64,000 nucleotides of DNA from Lachnospiraceae bacterium (GTDB lineage Bacteria; Bacillota_A; Clostridia; Lachnospirales; Lachnospiraceae), in contig JAETQR010000019.1 of assembly GCA_021770615.1 (NCBI GenBank), positions 1 to 64,000 of the forward strand. The letters are read 5' to 3'. Numbering within the stretch: position 1 is the first letter of the stretch; every line of letters begins with the position of its first letter. The position numbers and the translations under genes are program-made. The notes beneath the pieces were generated by a model. The model was not told where the DNA came from. It saw only the letters and a program-made list of their open reading frames with translations, and did not search any database. This document shows, piece after piece, positions 25,917 through 36,133 of this stretch.

Positions 25917-28097
25917 ATGAACATTTTATTAATCGGTGATGACAACAAGCTGGTGGATGCCATGATAAATAAGTTCAATAAGAGCAACCACCGAATCTAT
26001 TGGCTTACAGGACAGAAGGGGAAAAAAACTTCACGGAAACATGTATTTGAGACATATAATTTTTCCTATACAGACAGTAATGTCAAGGATATTGTAGAAA
26101 GTGTACGGCCTGATGTGGTGTTATTTACAGGGGCTTACGATACGGGCTTTGACTGGAAATATAATGGTCAGGCAGAAGCATTGCGTTATACGACGGCGGT
26201 AGTTAATATTCTGACTGCATACTCTATGCTTGGTGAAGGAAAGTTTATTTATCTGTCATCCCAGGAGGTCTTTGACGGTTCCTATGCAAATGATATCGCA
26301 GAAACAGCTGCAATAACAGCCAAAGGTTTTAAGGCTCCGGCGGTATCGCAGGGAGAAGGTATGTGCAATAACTACAGGGAGATGCAGGGAGTCAATACGA
26401 TCATACTGCGTCTGGATCATGTCTACGGTATTCCCGAAAAAGGACAGACAGAAGGGGATCCCTGCTTTGAGATGTGCCTGGAGGCGTTAAGAACAGGGAA
26501 AATTCCCGCAAACAGCAAAAAGAGATTTTCCATGCTTTATCTGAATGATGCAGTGGAGCTGATCTATAAGGTGATCGAGAAGGAAGCTCCCGAATATTCA
26601 TGTTATCACATCTCATCAATGGAAGAGATTGATGGACTTGAACTTGCCGGGATCGTGAGGGATAAGATGGGCGGAGAGGTTGCGATCGTAGACCGCCCGG
26701 TAGGGGAAAATCAGCGGTTGGTGCTGGATGGGCGAAGGTATCAGAAGGAATTCGGACAGGATATTTTTACCCATTATGACAAGGGAGTAGATAAGGTTGT
26801 CCAGTATATGAAACAGTACAGTGATTTCTTCATCAAGACCGGTGATGCAGGAGGGAAGTGGAGCGGCAGTACCTGGCATGCTGCTAAGAAGGTCTTCAAA
26901 AGCCTGCTTCCGTTTATTGAGAGCTTCGTTTGTTTTATCCTGTTTTACATACTGAATCAGCAGACTGTGGGAAGTCAGTATTTCAATAAACTGGATTTTT
27001 ATTTGCTGTATGTTCTGTTGTTTGCAATCGTACATGGACAGCAGCAGGCAATTTTTTCTGCATTGTTGTCCGTGGTAGGTTACTGCCTGCAACAGTCGCA
27101 CATTCATAGTGTATATGAGGTATTGCTGGATTATAATACATATGTGTGGATGGCGCAGTTGTTTATTGTAGGAATGGCGGTAGGCTACATGAGGGATTAC
27201 CTCAGGCATATACGTGATGATAATGCGGAGGAGGTTCGCCGCCTTTATGAAAAGATAGAAGGTATTGCAGAGATCAATGACAGTAATGTGCGGATGAAGC
27301 AGAATTTTGAGACGCAGCTTGTGAATCAGAAGGACAGCCTTGGAAAAGTATATGAGATTACATCACAGCTGGATCAGTACGGACCGGAGGAAGTGCTGTT
27401 CTATGCTGCCCAGATGCTGGGGCGGCTGATGGACAGCCGGGATGTAGCGGTATATCTTGTGGTAAATGATGACTATGCCCGCTTATACTCTGCGACCTCC
27501 GCAGATGCACGGAAACTTGGAGGTTCGATTCAATATACGGCAATGGATGAGATGTATAATGAGTTAAAGGAAGGCAGAGTTTATGTCAATAAGACGATGA
27601 CAGAGGAGCTGCCGCTGATGGCCAGTGCAGTGTTCTCTGAGGGAGATATGCAGTTGATCTTAATGCTCTGGGGAATCCCGTGGCAGCGTATGACTCTGGC
27701 AGAAACTAACCGTTTGACAATTATAGGGACACTTGTCCAGAACGCAATGGTACGTGCAAGCCGTTATCTGGAAAGCCTCAGGGAGCAGCGTTACATGGAG
27801 GGGACAAATGTATTGAATGAGGAGGCGTTTACAAAGTTGGTATTTGCCTTTCTGGAGGCCAGGAAAAAAGGCCTGACGGAATGTGCATTGCTGGAGATTC
27901 AGGCAGGCAGTCAGGGATATGAGCATGCAGCGGATGTGCTGAGCAATAATATAAGGTCGACAGATTATCTGGGCGTATTGGAAAACGGAAAGCTGTACGC
28001 GTTGCTCTCTAATACAAATGAAGAGAGTGCAGAAGGTGTTATAAAGCGGTTCCGGTCTGCCGGATATGACAGTCTGTTAAAGGAGGCAGAGGTATGA
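25917..28097 (+). CDS. pelD: PelD-like c-di-GMP receptor with N-terminal SDR-like domain (locus 2)
   Basis: A 726-residue paralogue of the 17430-19550 protein with the same layout: SDR-like domain (about 1-300; ILLIGDDNKL start, YLSSQEVFDG near 117, no YxxxK visible), four helices (about 325-425), coiled stretch, GAF-like part (about 470-600) and degenerate GGDEF. The I-site is RSTD (680-683, bases 27954-27965) and the active site is replaced by LENGKL, so it should bind c-di-GMP but not make it. GGCGGAG precedes the ATG. It overlaps pelE by four bases (ATGA) and heads a run of 17 same-strand genes. Confidence 0.85.
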   Translation: MNILLIGDDNKLVDAMINKFNKSNHRIYWLTGQKGKKTSRKHVFETYNFSYTDSNVKDIVESVRPDVVLFTGAYDTGFDWKYNGQAEALRYTTAVVNILTAYSMLGEGKFIYLSSQEVFDGSYANDIAETAAITAKGFKAPAVSQGEGMCNNYREMQGVNTIILRLDHVYGIPEKGQTEGDPCFEMCLEALRTGKIPANSKKRFSMLYLNDAVELIYKVIEKEAPEYSCYHISSMEEIDGLELAGIVRDKMGGEVAIVDRPVGENQRLVLDGRRYQKEFGQDIFTHYDKGVDKVVQYMKQYSDFFIKTGDAGGKWSGSTWHAAKKVFKSLLPFIESFVCFILFYILNQQTVGSQYFNKLDFYLLYVLLFAIVHGQQQAIFSALLSVVGYCLQQSHIHSVYEVLLDYNTYVWMAQLFIVGMAVGYMRDYLRHIRDDNAEEVRRLYEKIEGIAEINDSNVRMKQNFETQLVNQKDSLGKVYEITSQLDQYGPEEVLFYAAQMLGRLMDSRDVAVYLVVNDDYARLYSATSADARKLGGSIQYTAMDEMYNELKEGRVYVNKTMTEELPLMASAVFSEGDMQLILMLWGIPWQRMTLAETNRLTIIGTLVQNAMVRASRYLESLREQRYMEGTNVLNEEAFTKLVFAFLEARKKGLTECALLEIQAGSQGYEHAADVLSNNIRSTDYLGVLENGKLYALLSNTNEESAEGVIKRFRSAGYDSLLKEAEV

Positions 28098-29050
28098 CAC
28101 TGACAAGAGAAGAGAGTGCTTTTTTGTGGGTTCTTGTTTTTAATCTGGTATTGGCAGTGATTTACCTGTTGTATGGGATGTTTTTTGCGGCAAAGTCCGA
28201 TATAGATGAGGGTGAAAAAGAGGAAAATGGCTCCCGAAGCAGCAGAAGGACCTATCTGCTTCAGTTTATTATATTAGTACTATGCCCGGTCATCGGTTTT
28301 GTGTTTTTCTTTTTAGCAAAATTGCTTGAAAAAACCATCTTCCGGTTTAGTGTAAATCTGGATGATGTTATTTTCAGTAAGGATCGTGTTGATACGCAGG
28401 TAAAAGCGGATGAGGAGCAGGGCCGTAATATCATCCCCATTGAGGAGGCTCTTATAGTAAACGATAAAAAAAGCCTCCGTACAGCAATGCTGAGTATCAT
28501 CAGAGGAGAGGTTCAGGGATCTCTTTCTTCTATTGCGCTGGCACTCGATTCGGGAGATTCCGAGACAGCTCATTATGCGGCATCGGTGCTGAGCGACAAG
28601 CTGAACGAATTTCGTATAAATGTGCGGAAACTGTATTCAGAAATTCTGGAGGAGTCCGAGGAGCCGGGGCGTGAGGAAGCATTACTTGCTTATATGGACA
28701 GCTTTTTGAAGCAGAATATTTTTACGCAGCTGGAGCAAAACGGGTATGTCCGGATGATGGCGGAGATTGCGGATACGATTTATGAGAGAGACCCATCCCG
28801 ACTTACGGCAGAATTGTATGAGGGTGTCTGCCTGAGATTGATGGAGTCGGAGGAATTTGAAGCTTCAGAGAAGTGGTGCCTGCGGCTTTCACAGCAGCAT
28901 CCGGAAGCTTTGTGCGCGTACACCTGCAGATTAAAGCTATATTTTATATTAAAAAACCGGAAAGCATTTTTGCAGACGCTCCGTGTTTTGAAAAAAGCAG
29001 ATGTAGTTATTGACAGCGAAACTCTGGAGATAATCCGTATTTTCAGTTGA
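28094..29050 (+). CDS. pelE: PelE-like membrane/TPR protein (locus 2)
   Basis: A 318-residue protein with two N-terminal helices (about 10-33 and 52-78), then a soluble helical domain with IPIEEALIVNDKKSLRTAM near 113 and SETAHYAASVLSDKL near 155. It is the counterpart of 16495-17400, with the same motif order and position between the PelD and DUF2194 genes. The C-terminal half has TPR-like helices (CLRLSQQHPEALCAYTCRLKL). Role by analogy: scaffold for the Pel synthase complex. Confidence 0.75.
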   Translation: MTLTREESAFLWVLVFNLVLAVIYLLYGMFFAAKSDIDEGEKEENGSRSSRRTYLLQFIILVLCPVIGFVFFFLAKLLEKTIFRFSVNLDDVIFSKDRVDTQVKADEEQGRNIIPIEEALIVNDKKSLRTAMLSIIRGEVQGSLSSIALALDSGDSETAHYAASVLSDKLNEFRINVRKLYSEILEESEEPGREEALLAYMDSFLKQNIFTQLEQNGYVRMMAEIADTIYERDPSRLTAELYEGVCLRLMESEEFEASEKWCLRLSQQHPEALCAYTCRLKLYFILKNRKAFLQTLRVLKKADVVIDSETLEIIRIFS

Positions 29051-29063
29051 GGAGAGAAGGAAA

Positions 29064-30851
29064 ATGATATCACGCAGGAATTATTTAACAATTACGGCGG
29101 TAATGGTTGTTGTATTTTTCATGTTTCAGTTTACGAATGCCGTGCTGGAAGGCTGGAATGGTTATGAGAAAAATGTCTACGCCCAGGACAGAGAGAGCTT
29201 AGCCGGACAGGGAAATGCTTACAGGCAGGGACAGGAAAGCAGCTTAGGAAACTCCCGTGAGAAAGTTGTGTATATCGGAAATCCGGACGGGGCTCTTGGG
29301 AAAGTTGTACATAGCTGGGTGAACTATACGAAACGGGAGTCGGAAATGTATAGCACCGTGGAGGAGTATAAAGGAGATGGTCCTCTGCCGGCGATGTTAG
29401 TGGTGGACGCGGAACATCTCGGCTGGGAGAAGGAATCTTGTGAGCGGCTAAAGGAATATGTGGAGCAGGGAGTCAATCTTGTTTTCTGTAATCTTCCGGA
29501 TGTGTCTGTGATAAAGGACAACCAGGCGCTTAAAAATCTTCTGGGAATTAAGGAGGTGCGGCAGGAGGAAACAACCGTTGAGGGAATTCATTTATATGAG
29601 GGTTTCCTTTTGGGGGGAGAGATTGTCTATCGGACTGAGGATGAGGAGGAATATGAGAAAAAGCAGGATATGGAACTGACTTTTCCATGGTATGCACTTT
29701 CTTCAAATACCAAGGCGTATATGCGCGGGGTTCCTGAGAAGGAGATGGATGTAAAGGATTATCCGCCGGTGATCTGGAAGAAAAATTTTGGAGATGCACA
29801 TGTATTTGTCGTGAATGGCGGATATATGAATGATGCGGCAGGATTGGGTCTTTTATCTGCAATGTCTGCGGAATCGAAAGACTATGAATTATATCCGGTA
29901 GTGAATGCACAGAATATGGTGATCACGAATTGTCCGGGGATGGCGCCGGAGAATGAAAAGGAGATTGAAAAACGGTACGGACAGTCCATGCCGGAGGTGT
30001 TTCGGAATGTGATCTGGCCGTCGGTGGTATCTGTTTACCGCAGGAGCACATTAGGACTTTCCTGTATGATCGCTCCGCAATATGATTATGAGGATGATAA
30101 TTTCCCCAGTCAAACAGAGTTTGAATTTTATATGAAGCGTTTGAAGGAGCAGAGCGCAGAGGCGGGCTTATCCGGAGAAAGTGTATCGGATACACCGATC
30201 AGGCAGAAATTAAATGAGGATGAACGTTTTGTGAAAAAAGCGCTTCCGGATTATAAATTTTCTTCCTTTTATGCAGGGGATCTGACAGAGCTCGAACTGG
30301 ATTCCGTCTTGCAGGAAAAAATGCTGGAAACGGTAAGGACTGTTGTCAAAGACTATGATGGCGGCAGCGAGGTCATAGGATATCAGTCAGAGTATATTAC
30401 CGACCAGAGTATTCTCTCGGACGGTGTGGAATATACCTATCGTGAAGATTTCAGGATGCGGAGCGTGCAGACAGCGTTAGGGTATGCCAATGTGGGAATG
30501 GATATTGGTACCGCTGTTTATCCGGACAGTTCCCAAGTCGAAATAGACAAGATGATTTCGGATTTCAGTTGGAATGTAAGAACCTATTGGGAGAATTTTA
30601 ACGGCTTTTCCGGAACAACATTATCTGAGTCCGATCAGAGGATCCGGAATTTTCTGGCACTCGATTATAAGGAAAGCCGGGATGGCAACGTAATCCGGTT
30701 GGATTTTACCGGTACAGATGCTCCGGTCTGGTTCATCCTGAGGACAGATGATGAAAGGATCAGGCGGATCGAAGGCGGTGACTGGAAGTTGTTGGAGGAA
30801 GGAGTTTATCTGATTGAGGCAGATAGTACACATGTGACGATTGAGCTTTAA
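29064..30851 (+). CDS. DUF2194-like membrane-anchored protein (locus 2)
   Basis: A 595-residue protein with an N-terminal signal anchor (about 6-26) and an outside region. KVVYIGNPDGALGKVVHSW near residue 70 and YGQSMPEVFRNVIWP near 305 align with the locus 1 paralogue. It probably takes the place of the PelA-type modifying or export protein; no deacetylase motif is evident. It is preceded by GAGAAGG and followed 23 bases later by pelF. Confidence 0.7.
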   Translation: MISRRNYLTITAVMVVVFFMFQFTNAVLEGWNGYEKNVYAQDRESLAGQGNAYRQGQESSLGNSREKVVYIGNPDGALGKVVHSWVNYTKRESEMYSTVEEYKGDGPLPAMLVVDAEHLGWEKESCERLKEYVEQGVNLVFCNLPDVSVIKDNQALKNLLGIKEVRQEETTVEGIHLYEGFLLGGEIVYRTEDEEEYEKKQDMELTFPWYALSSNTKAYMRGVPEKEMDVKDYPPVIWKKNFGDAHVFVVNGGYMNDAAGLGLLSAMSAESKDYELYPVVNAQNMVITNCPGMAPENEKEIEKRYGQSMPEVFRNVIWPSVVSVYRRSTLGLSCMIAPQYDYEDDNFPSQTEFEFYMKRLKEQSAEAGLSGESVSDTPIRQKLNEDERFVKKALPDYKFSSFYAGDLTELELDSVLQEKMLETVRTVVKDYDGGSEVIGYQSEYITDQSILSDGVEYTYREDFRMRSVQTALGYANVGMDIGTAVYPDSSQVEIDKMISDFSWNVRTYWENFNGFSGTTLSESDQRIRNFLALDYKESRDGNVIRLDFTGTDAPVWFILRTDDERIRRIEGGDWKLLEEGVYLIEADSTHVTIEL

Positions 30852-30874
30852 ATTAGGGAAAAGGAAGGAACAAG

Positions 30875-32338
30875 ATGAGGATTTGTATAGTAGCGGAAGG
30901 GTGCTACCCTTATGTAGTGGGTGGTGTGTCTGAGTGGATACATAGCCTGATACACTCTTACCCGGAGCATGAATTTGTGATTCTTGCAATTGTGGCAGAC
31001 CGTTCATTGCGGGGGAAATATGTATATGAACTGCCGGAAAACGTGTCAGAAGTACATGAGCTGTACCTGAATGATTCTGACTGGGACAGCAGAAAGAGCA
31101 GAAAAAGAATCCGGATGAAAAAGGAACAGTACCAGGCGCTGGTAAACCTGATGCTTGGCCAGCAGGTAAAGTGGGAGCCGCTTATTGATTATTTCCGGAC
31201 AACGAAAGCCTCCCTGAATGACGTACTGATGGGTGAAGATTTTTTGAATGCAGTTACGGAATATTATCGTCTGCAGTATAGCCAGATTGTATTTGTTGAT
31301 TTCCTTTGGATGATACGTTCCATCTATCTGCCATTGTTTACTGTCTTAAAAATGGAGATCCCAAAAGCGGACGTGTATCATTGTACTGCTACCGGTTACG
31401 CGGGAGTGCTGGGAAGTATGGCGAAGTATATCCATGGCGGGCGCCTTCTGATATCAGAGCACGGTGTATATACACGTGAGCGTGAGGAAGAACTGATTAA
31501 GGCAAAATGGGTACAGGGGATCTACAAAAATATATGGATCGACCAGTTTAAGAAAATGTCGGCATTTGCCTATGACAGGGCAGATCTGGTGGTAGGTCTT
31601 TATAACCATGCAAGGGAACTTCAGATAGAATTGGGATGTCCGGCCGGAAAGCACAGAGTTATACCAAACGGAATCCGGGTGGAGAATTTTCAGGATCTGC
31701 CTGGAAAACAGAAAGAAGATGAGGGCAGGATCAATATTGGTTCTGTACTGCGTGTGGCTCCGATCAAGGATATTATGACACTGATTCAGGCATTCGGCTT
31801 TGCGAAAGAGAGAGATCCAAGGCTAAAGCTCTGGATCATGGGAACCTGGGAGGAAGAAGAATACGCAAGGAACTGCTTTGAGCTGGTACGTATTATGGGG
31901 ATCCAGGATGTAGAATTTACCGGGCGGGTCGATGTCAGAGAATATTACGGACGGATGGATATGACAATTCTGACCAGCATCAGTGAAGGACAGCCGCTTA
32001 CCATTTTGGAAAGCTTTGCGGCACATAAGCCTGTGATCGCTACAGATGTAGGGAACTGCCGCGGTCTGATCCTTGGAGAGAATGACAGCTATGGCGCGGC
32101 GGGCATTGTTACACGCATTATGCATGTAGGAGAGATTGCCAATGCAATGCTTATGCTGGCTCAGGATGAAGCGTTGTGCCGGCAGATGGGTGAGAACGGT
32201 TACCGGAGAGTTGTGGAAGGTTACCAGTTTGCCCATATGCAGGGGGCTTACCGTGAGATCTATCAGAGATTTGCAGATGAGCTGCAGATACCGTCAGATG
32301 GAGAGGAAAGCGAGGAAAATGAATTATGGCAGGCGTAG
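30875..32338 (+). CDS. pelF: PelF-like cytoplasmic glycosyltransferase (locus 2)
   Basis: A 487-residue GT4 enzyme of the PelF family: RICIVAEGCYPYVVGGVSEW start, LLISEHGVYTREREEELI near 190, PNGIRVENF near 265, VLRVAPIKDIMTLI near 290, and E-x7-E in SEGQPLTILESF near 370. It closely parallels the locus 1 enzyme, so both loci probably polymerise a hexosamine-rich polymer, though sugar specificity cannot be read here. AAGGAAGGA precedes the ATG. The end overlaps pelG by 13 bases. Confidence 0.93.
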   Translation: MRICIVAEGCYPYVVGGVSEWIHSLIHSYPEHEFVILAIVADRSLRGKYVYELPENVSEVHELYLNDSDWDSRKSRKRIRMKKEQYQALVNLMLGQQVKWEPLIDYFRTTKASLNDVLMGEDFLNAVTEYYRLQYSQIVFVDFLWMIRSIYLPLFTVLKMEIPKADVYHCTATGYAGVLGSMAKYIHGGRLLISEHGVYTREREEELIKAKWVQGIYKNIWIDQFKKMSAFAYDRADLVVGLYNHARELQIELGCPAGKHRVIPNGIRVENFQDLPGKQKEDEGRINIGSVLRVAPIKDIMTLIQAFGFAKERDPRLKLWIMGTWEEEEYARNCFELVRIMGIQDVEFTGRVDVREYYGRMDMTILTSISEGQPLTILESFAAHKPVIATDVGNCRGLILGENDSYGAAGIVTRIMHVGEIANAMLMLAQDEALCRQMGENGYRRVVEGYQFAHMQGAYREIYQRFADELQIPSDGEESEENELWQA

Positions 32339-33795
32339 GTGTTAAATTAAACCGTTTTTTTGAAAAGAAGTCAATTGCGGCAGACGTTCTCGGAATTACC
32401 TATAGTGTTGTTATTACGATCGCTCCGATACTTATGGTTGTTGTAGGTATTCTGTTAATGGGCAGCATGTTGGAAATCGGGCAGGCGTCTTATCTGGAGA
32501 GGGAATTGTTTTCCTGTACAATGATGTATATTCTGATTTTTGCACTTCTGGTAGTCGCTCCGTTTAGCGCGGTATTCTCCAGGTATATGCAGGATGTGAT
32601 GTATGAAGAAAAATTTCAGGATATTCTTCCCTGCTATTATCTGGGGGCAGCTATGACAGTAGCGTTGGGATGTCTTCTGGGAATTCCGTTTTGTATCCGG
32701 GAGCATTTTGCAGGCGGAGTAGATGTATTTTATGTGTTCATCAGCTTTTGCGCTTACATTTCTATGATACTGGTGTTCTATTCCGTGACCTATCTGTCCT
32801 GCTGTAAGGACTATGAAAGGATTTCTCTTTTCTTTTTCATCGGAATGGCAGCAGCATTCGGAGTCGCGTGGATCCTGCGTTTCTGGTGCCGTTGGGAAAT
32901 TACGGAGAGCATGCTGTTTGCATTGATGGTCGGATTTCTGCTGATCGCAGTGCTGCAGTATACGGCTATTAAAAGCTATTTTAGCGGAAACAGCCACAAC
33001 TACAGACCAATACTGAGATATTTTAAAAAATGCGGATATTTGGTCGTCACGAACTTTTTATATGTGTTGGGCCTTTATATTCACAATTTTGTGCTCTGGA
33101 CAGGTGATGGGCGGAGAGTGGTTGCGGAGAGCTTTGTATTTAACCAGTCGTATGACATGGCAACCTGCCTTGCAGCTGTGTTTACCAATGTGTCTGCGAC
33201 CGTTATCTTTGTTACACATATGGAAATGCATTTCCATGAAAAATACAAGCTTTATTCGGAGGCCGTGATCGGCGGGAAGAAAGTGGATATCGAGAATGCC
33301 AAAAGCCAGATGTTCTGGCAGCTCGGGAATGAGTTAATGAATCTGGCACGTGTGCAGTTTATTATATCCGTAGTGGCTTATCTGCTGTGTATCGTAATCG
33401 CTCCGCAGTATGGGTTTGCGGGAAATGTCATGCGTATATACCCATGTCTGGCTGCAGGATACTTTATTGTGTTTATTATGTATGCCGCACTTCTGTTCTT
33501 ATATTATTTCAATGATGTGTCAGGCACGATTTTGACGGTTTTGAGCTTTTTCTTTGTCACCTTTGTTGGAAGCGTAATTTCTATGCGTCTTCCGGAGATC
33601 TGGCAGGGAATGGGGCTTGTGGCGGGAGCTCTTGCAGGATGGACGGTGGCATATATGAGATTGCGCTGGGTGGAAAGGAACCTGGATATGCATATTTTCT
33701 GCCGGGGAACCATTATAAAACAGGAAAGCGGACAGATGCCTTCCAGTTTGGTCTATCATAAAGCAGATGAGAATGAGGAGAAGGAAAACAGATAA
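32326..33795 (+). CDS. pelG: PelG-like exopolysaccharide transporter (locus 2)
   Basis: A 489-residue polytopic protein of about 12 helices starting MAGVGVKLNRFFEKKSIAAD, the hallmark N-terminus of PelG. It partners PelF in polymer transport across the membrane. It has a hydrophilic C-terminal tail of about 35 residues that the locus 1 protein lacks. The start lies inside the end of pelF. Confidence 0.9.
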   Translation: MAGVGVKLNRFFEKKSIAADVLGITYSVVITIAPILMVVVGILLMGSMLEIGQASYLERELFSCTMMYILIFALLVVAPFSAVFSRYMQDVMYEEKFQDILPCYYLGAAMTVALGCLLGIPFCIREHFAGGVDVFYVFISFCAYISMILVFYSVTYLSCCKDYERISLFFFIGMAAAFGVAWILRFWCRWEITESMLFALMVGFLLIAVLQYTAIKSYFSGNSHNYRPILRYFKKCGYLVVTNFLYVLGLYIHNFVLWTGDGRRVVAESFVFNQSYDMATCLAAVFTNVSATVIFVTHMEMHFHEKYKLYSEAVIGGKKVDIENAKSQMFWQLGNELMNLARVQFIISVVAYLLCIVIAPQYGFAGNVMRIYPCLAAGYFIVFIMYAALLFLYYFNDVSGTILTVLSFFFVTFVGSVISMRLPEIWQGMGLVAGALAGWTVAYMRLRWVERNLDMHIFCRGTIIKQESGQMPSSLVYHKADENEEKENR

Positions 33796-33797
33796 AC

Positions 33798-34163
33798 ATG
33801 GAATACGCAATGCAGGCAGCAGGAATCATCATACTATTGTCCGTCACCTGGCTTCGGGCGGTAAGGAAAATGACAACAGACCTTACCGCTTTTTGGGGGA
33901 TCGTGGGCATAGTGCTGGCTGCATTGAGTATGGTAATTTCGCGGTTCGACCGGATTGCAGCGCTGGAGGCCGAACAAAAGAGAGTTTTGATTTTTCTCGG
34001 AATTATGATATTGACCGGAGGGGTTATTGCCAGCCTTTATTTTTCAAGTAAGATCATGAGAGATCAGGAGCTGGCTATTTGGCGCTCCCTGTCATTGCAG
34101 GAAAAGGAACAAATATCAGGCAGGTTGGATGAAATGAATGAAAAAAATTCTCTTTGTAATTAA
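33798..34163 (+). CDS. DUF2304-like small membrane protein
   Basis: A 121-residue protein with three helices (about 7-20, 32-50 and 62-82) and a charged C-terminal helix. It resembles DUF2304 proteins, which often accompany glycosyltransferases in polysaccharide clusters. It lies two bases after pelG and overlaps the next glycosyltransferase by 26 bases. This gene marks where locus 2 goes beyond the locus 1 gene set. Confidence 0.7.
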   Translation: MEYAMQAAGIIILLSVTWLRAVRKMTTDLTAFWGIVGIVLAALSMVISRFDRIAALEAEQKRVLIFLGIMILTGGVIASLYFSSKIMRDQELAIWRSLSLQEKEQISGRLDEMNEKNSLCN

Positions 34164-35352
34164 TACGATGGGACGGGCAGGCGCAGAGACGGCCTTTCTG
34201 GAATTATTGAAGAATATAGACAGATCTGAATATGAGATTTTTCTTTATGTACTTATGGGTCAGGGTGAGATGAGCAGTAAGCTGCCGGAATATGTGCAGG
34301 TATTGAATCAGTCACTCAGCAGCTTGTCTGTATTGACAGACAGGGGAAGAATGCGGATGGCGCTGACTGTTTTCCGCGCATTCTGGGCACATGGAGCATG
34401 GGGCGGAAAATTATACGGTATGATTCAGAATCTTGCAGGCATGATGAAAAGGAAAAGGATTCAGGCCAGTAAATTATTCTGGCGTGTACTTTCCGATGGG
34501 GCGGATCGTTTTGAGACAGAGTTTGATCTTGCGGTTGCATGGCTGGAGGGCGGTTCTGCCTATTATGTGGCAGATCATGTGCGGGCAGGAAGAAAGGCGG
34601 CGTTTCTTCATATTGACTATGAAAATGCGGGATACACGAGAAAAATGGATCGGGCGTGCTGGCGGCAGTATGACCGGATTTTTGCAGTTTCGGGGGAGGT
34701 AAAAGAGCATTTTCAGTCATTTTATCCGGAGTATGCCCAAAAGGTCTGTGTTTTTAATAATTATATTAACCAGGATGCCATCCGTGCCCGTGCGAAGGAG
34801 CCGGGAGGATTTTCAGATAATTTTGATGGGATCAGACTCTTAACAGTAGGAAGGCTGACCTATCAGAAAGCTTATGATATTGCCGTCGAGGCAATGAATA
34901 TTTTAAGAGCGGCGGGCTGGAACGTGAGATGGTACGTCCTTGGGGAGGGGGAACAAAGGAGATTCCTGGAAAAAAAGATTGCTGCGTTTGGACTGCAGGA
35001 AGATTTCCTGCTTTTGGGCGCTGTTGAAAATCCATATCCTTATTATGAACAGTCGGATATTTATATACACGCAACCAGGTTTGAGGGAAAAAGCATTGCA
35101 CTTCAGGAAGCTCAGACGTTAGGGTGTGCGATCGTGGCTTCTGATTGCGACGGCAACAGGGAGCTGATCGAGGACGGGAAGGACGGAATACTTTGTGCAC
35201 TTATCCCCGGGCAGATTGCAGCTCATGTTGCCATGCTTTTGGAGGACGAAAGGAAACGAAAAGAACTTGGAAGGGCGGCAGGGGCCAGAAAAATACCGCA
35301 AGGACAGGAGTGTTTCCTAGAGTTTTTGTTTGAAGAAAATAATTATGAGTAA
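34138..35352 (+). CDS. Glycosyltransferase, GT4 type
   Basis: A 404-residue GT-B enzyme: ILFVINTMGRAGAETAFLEL start, a middle with CVFNNYINQD and LLTVGRLTYQKAYDIAVEA near 240, and the E-x7-E motif in FEGKSIALQEAQ near 325. It should transfer a sugar from a nucleotide donor on the cytoplasmic side. The C-terminus looks slightly short after SDCDGNRELIEDGKDG. It overlaps both neighbours. Confidence 0.9.
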   Translation: MKKILFVINTMGRAGAETAFLELLKNIDRSEYEIFLYVLMGQGEMSSKLPEYVQVLNQSLSSLSVLTDRGRMRMALTVFRAFWAHGAWGGKLYGMIQNLAGMMKRKRIQASKLFWRVLSDGADRFETEFDLAVAWLEGGSAYYVADHVRAGRKAAFLHIDYENAGYTRKMDRACWRQYDRIFAVSGEVKEHFQSFYPEYAQKVCVFNNYINQDAIRARAKEPGGFSDNFDGIRLLTVGRLTYQKAYDIAVEAMNILRAAGWNVRWYVLGEGEQRRFLEKKIAAFGLQEDFLLLGAVENPYPYYEQSDIYIHATRFEGKSIALQEAQTLGCAIVASDCDGNRELIEDGKDGILCALIPGQIAAHVAMLLEDERKRKELGRAAGARKIPQGQECFLEFLFEENNYE

Positions 35353-36133
35353 ACAGAAAGAGTTGCTGGTGATCATACCGGCGTATAATGAACAGGAAAA
35401 TATATCGGGAGTATTGCGGCAGCTTAAGCAGCAGCGGATTGAAGATATTGCGGACGTTCTTGTGATAGACGATGCCTCTGCAGACGCTACAGGGTATCTT
35501 GTCCAAAGAGAACGATGTACCCTTATCAGAAATGTACGAAGAATGGGATATGGAAATTCCCTGAGGCTGGGATATCAGTATGCGGTGCGCAAAGGTTACC
35601 AATATGTCATTCAAATGGACGCGGACGGTCAGCATGATGCCTGCAACATCCCGGTAATTTATCGTAGGCTGCTGGAAAAGGATGTGGAGGGGCGCCGTCC
35701 GGATGTTGTGCTGGCCTCCAGATTCATGAAAGGAAGCACGGATTTCCCTGTCAGCGTATTAAAAAAAATCGCTTATGCATGGTTCCGATTTCTGGTTCGT
35801 GCAATATCGGGGCAAAAGATCGCAGACCCCACTACGGGCCTTCAGGGACTCAGTCGAAAGGCATTTTGCTATTATTCTGATCCCGGGCATTTTGACGACA
35901 GATATCCGGATGCAAATATCATCATACAGATGCTGCTGCTTCAGTTTTATGTGACAGAGATTCCGGCAGTCATGTATGTAAGGTCCGGAGGGCAAAGCAT
36001 GCATAAGGGTTTTTCGGCATTTTGGTATATGTGTCGTATGTTTTTTGATATTCCCGCAGTTATTTTTCGGATAAAAGTATTGAAAATAGATGCTAAGGCA
36101 GGTTTGCAGGATGTGGATCAGACAGAAATATAA
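35345..36133 (+). CDS. Glycosyltransferase, GT2 type (polyprenyl-phosphate-sugar-synthase-like)
   Basis: A GT-A enzyme of 262 residues: VIIPAYNEQENISGVL start, VIDDASADAT near 42, and the metal-binding MDADGQHD near 93, typical of dolichyl- or polyprenyl-phosphate glycosyltransferases. The ATG overlaps the stop of the previous gene (ATGAGTAA). A TTG five codons earlier is possible. It may make a lipid-linked sugar for the large membrane protein at 37468. Confidence 0.88.
   Translation: MSKQKELLVIIPAYNEQENISGVLRQLKQQRIEDIADVLVIDDASADATGYLVQRERCTLIRNVRRMGYGNSLRLGYQYAVRKGYQYVIQMDADGQHDACNIPVIYRRLLEKDVEGRRPDVVLASRFMKGSTDFPVSVLKKIAYAWFRFLVRAISGQKIADPTTGLQGLSRKAFCYYSDPGHFDDRYPDANIIIQMLLLQFYVTEIPAVMYVRSGGQSMHKGFSAFWYMCRMFFDIPAVIFRIKVLKIDAKAGLQDVDQTEI

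Noticed and set aside
25917..33795. PelA hydrolase, PelB and PelC
   Set aside because: No beta-barrel, outer-membrane lipoprotein or GH114-type hydrolase is encoded at either locus, in keeping with a Gram-positive type of system.
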